Origin: RPQJ01 sp046347155
Lineage (GTDB): Bacteria > Pseudomonadota > Gammaproteobacteria > Steroidobacterales > Steroidobacteraceae
Length of the DNA: 64,000 bases
Assembly: GCA_046347155.1 (NCBI GenBank)
Contig: JAXMGT010000001.1
Coordinates: forward strand, 434,001 to 498,000
Direction: 5' to 3'
Shown here one piece after another: positions 63,909 through 64,000 of the stretch. The translations under genes were made by a program, and so were the position numbers. Every line of letters starts with the position of its first letter. Within the stretch, counting starts at the first letter, position 1. The notes under the pieces are model-generated. The model made no database searches. It was not told where the DNA came from and saw nothing but the letters and a program-made list of their open reading frames with translations.

Positions 63909-64000
63909 TCAGTTCGCGCCGGGGAACGAGAAGTAGTTCGGGTCGAGCGGGATGTTCACCTCGACCTTGTCGAAGGCGATCTTCGCCGGGTCGCTGTCGC
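63909..64000 (-). CDS. C-terminal fragment of an unidentified protein (cut by window edge)
   Basis: The last 29 codons of a minus-strand gene, reading about FDKVEVNIPLDPNYFSFPGAN before the stop at 63909. The stop is nine bases before the sortilin-like ATG, so the two are likely co-transcribed. The ending resembles the final strand of secreted beta-sheet proteins (LolA-type), which is only a guess. Confidence 0.5.
   Translation of the reverse strand, partial: DSDPAKIAFDKVEVNIPLDPNYFSFPGAN

Overview
The window is GC-rich, densely packed bacterial chromosome with no rRNA, tRNA, phage or IS genes that I can recognise. The gene order aroQ-accB-accC / prmA-DUF3426-dusB-fis-purH, beside dsbD and groESL, together with Kdo/LPS core genes (waaA, kdkA), pcm-tolC, slyX, glnE and apt, points to a Gammaproteobacterium. 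A high-GC, possibly uncultured lineage near Xanthomonadales, Nevskiales or Steroidobacter is plausible, but I cannot name a genus.

Layout. 1-12 kb: a minus-strand housekeeping block (purH, fis, dusB, a zinc-ribbon DUF3426 protein, prmA, accC, accB, aroQ, a TlpA-like thioredoxin, dsbD). It is interrupted at 4.5-6.7 kb by two plus-strand genes: a small membrane protein and a secreted haem-c/beta-propeller protein. 12.2-14.4 kb: groESL with a readable sigma70 promoter, a CIRCE operator and a strong terminator. 14.5-22 kb: small stress, hypothetical and membrane genes (NTF2-like, Sel1/prolyl-4-hydroxylase, DUF4136 lipoprotein, EamA proteins, an HPF-like factor divergent from an NhaR-type regulator, YgbA, nitroreductase), plus one stretch whose coding frame switches twice. 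22-27 kb: apt, glnE, DUF6165, SYLF protein, zinc-finger protein. 27-32.4 kb: envelope genes (family 9 glycosyltransferase, kdkA, waaA, tolC, pcm). 32.6-45 kb: a PAS-GGDEF-EAL protein, ohr, MOSC protein, YejM-like sulfatase-fold membrane protein, GST, slyX, cardiolipin synthase, arginase, DODA-type dioxygenase, GST, LysR regulator and an outer-membrane protein.

45-64 kb is accessory and secretory. An arylsulfatase diverges from an AraC regulator followed by an amidohydrolase, a Tat-type sulfatase and a POT peptide transporter. Next come two genes in an AT-richer patch (54.2-56.2 kb), a structured repeat element, an OPT transporter, a secreted phospholipase D-like protein and a giant VPS10/sortilin-like Asp-box protein. 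Most products here carry export signals or are transporters, suggesting scavenging of sulfated or peptidic material from outside the cell.

Functional threads: DsbD with two N-terminal domains feeds periplasmic thiols and is translationally coupled to a TlpA-like thioredoxin. WaaA, KdkA and the family 9 glycosyltransferase build and phosphorylate the Kdo/heptose core. Cardiolipin synthase, the YejM-like protein and TolC serve the envelope. GroESL is under HrcA/CIRCE-type heat control. Points most worth a second look are the divergent insertion in the acc-prmA block, the nested inverted-repeat element at 56461-56574, the doubled DsbD domain, the frame-switched remnant at 16.1-16.4 kb, and the AraC-amidohydrolase-sulfatase module.
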